64,000 nucleotides of DNA from Pegoplata infirma (Eukaryota > Arthropoda > Insecta > Diptera > Anthomyiidae), in assembly GCA_963921195.1 (NCBI GenBank), contig OY992538.1, positions 58,084,852 to 58,148,851 on the forward strand. The letters are read 5' to 3'. Positions 63,862 to 64,000 of the stretch are shown one piece after another (the stretch's first letter is position 1; every line of letters starts with the position of its first letter). The translations under genes and the position numbers were made by a program. Below the pieces are notes generated by a model, which was given only the letters and a program-made list of their open reading frames with translations, searched no databases and was not told the DNA's origin.

Positions 63862-64000
63862 TTTACAATAGACAAAAAATGATAGGTATATTGCATAAAA
63901 TGTAAAAGACCATGTGTTATTCTAAAAAGCCATGGATTTTTTACCTAAGGTTTGCATTATGTAGTTTACACTTTATCTAGATAAATTTTAACAAGCCGCG
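63862..64000. other. No gene recognised
   Basis: Short AT-rich end of the window; nothing assigned. Confidence 0.35.

Overview
The window is AT-rich eukaryotic DNA, almost empty of protein-coding sequence and densely packed with nested transposable elements. Spliced genes with GT-AG introns, short TA-rich introns, and non-LTR, Tc1 and hAT-type relics point to an insect. The style of the dispersed repeats suggests a fly (Diptera), possibly a calyptrate fly; that last step is inference. Long open frames are nearly all chance frames in A/T-rich or tandemly repeated DNA.

Two real genes are recognised, both on the minus strand: two paralogs of cytochrome c oxidase subunit 7C, each with two exons and a phase-0 intron at the same codon. 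One (60740-61071, 66 aa) is the conserved form. The other (52595-52893, 79 aa) is diverged, with a longer N-terminus and an altered C-terminus. A convincing isolated coding exon (61764-61843, minus) lies upstream of the conserved copy. A few weaker 5'-exon candidates with strong donors are noted, also on the minus strand.

Repeat landscape, left to right. 1-11.6 kb: a dispersed repeat here called DR1 (starts near acaag-gttaaattcg-gccgaat, ends near ggagggtataa), one copy of which is split by a 5-kb hAT-like insertion with a perfect 8-bp target duplication; an RTE-like reverse transcriptase relic; a Tc1 transposase relic. 13.8-15 kb: a mosaic of inverted-repeat elements. 16.7-26.9 kb: a second RT relic, an inverted pair of about 960-bp repeats and several TIR elements. 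29.4-33.7 kb: a 35-bp satellite whose monomer carries a 17-bp palindrome, with an inverted junction in the middle. 39.8-40.4 kb: a 21-bp minisatellite. 40.8-41.1 kb: foldback hairpins. 42.9-52.4 kb: nested MITEs, including a three-level nest that also holds a second, diverged cluster of the 35-bp satellite. 53-60.6 kb: more DR1 copies and a 3.6-kb TA-flanked element that splits one of them. 62.1-63.86 kb: serial insertions of an exactly 300-bp element, each bordered by 7-bp target duplications.

The most unusual patterns are: (1) four families of hAT-like non-autonomous elements whose interiors are arrays of the word next to their own termini; (2) the 300-bp element repeatedly inserting at the same 7-bp sites; (3) the palindromic satellite, present both as a 4.3-kb array and as a cluster inside a TIR element. 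No complete transposase or reverse transcriptase was found, and no rRNA gene or CRISPR array. The only tRNA-like sequence looks like a SINE head.
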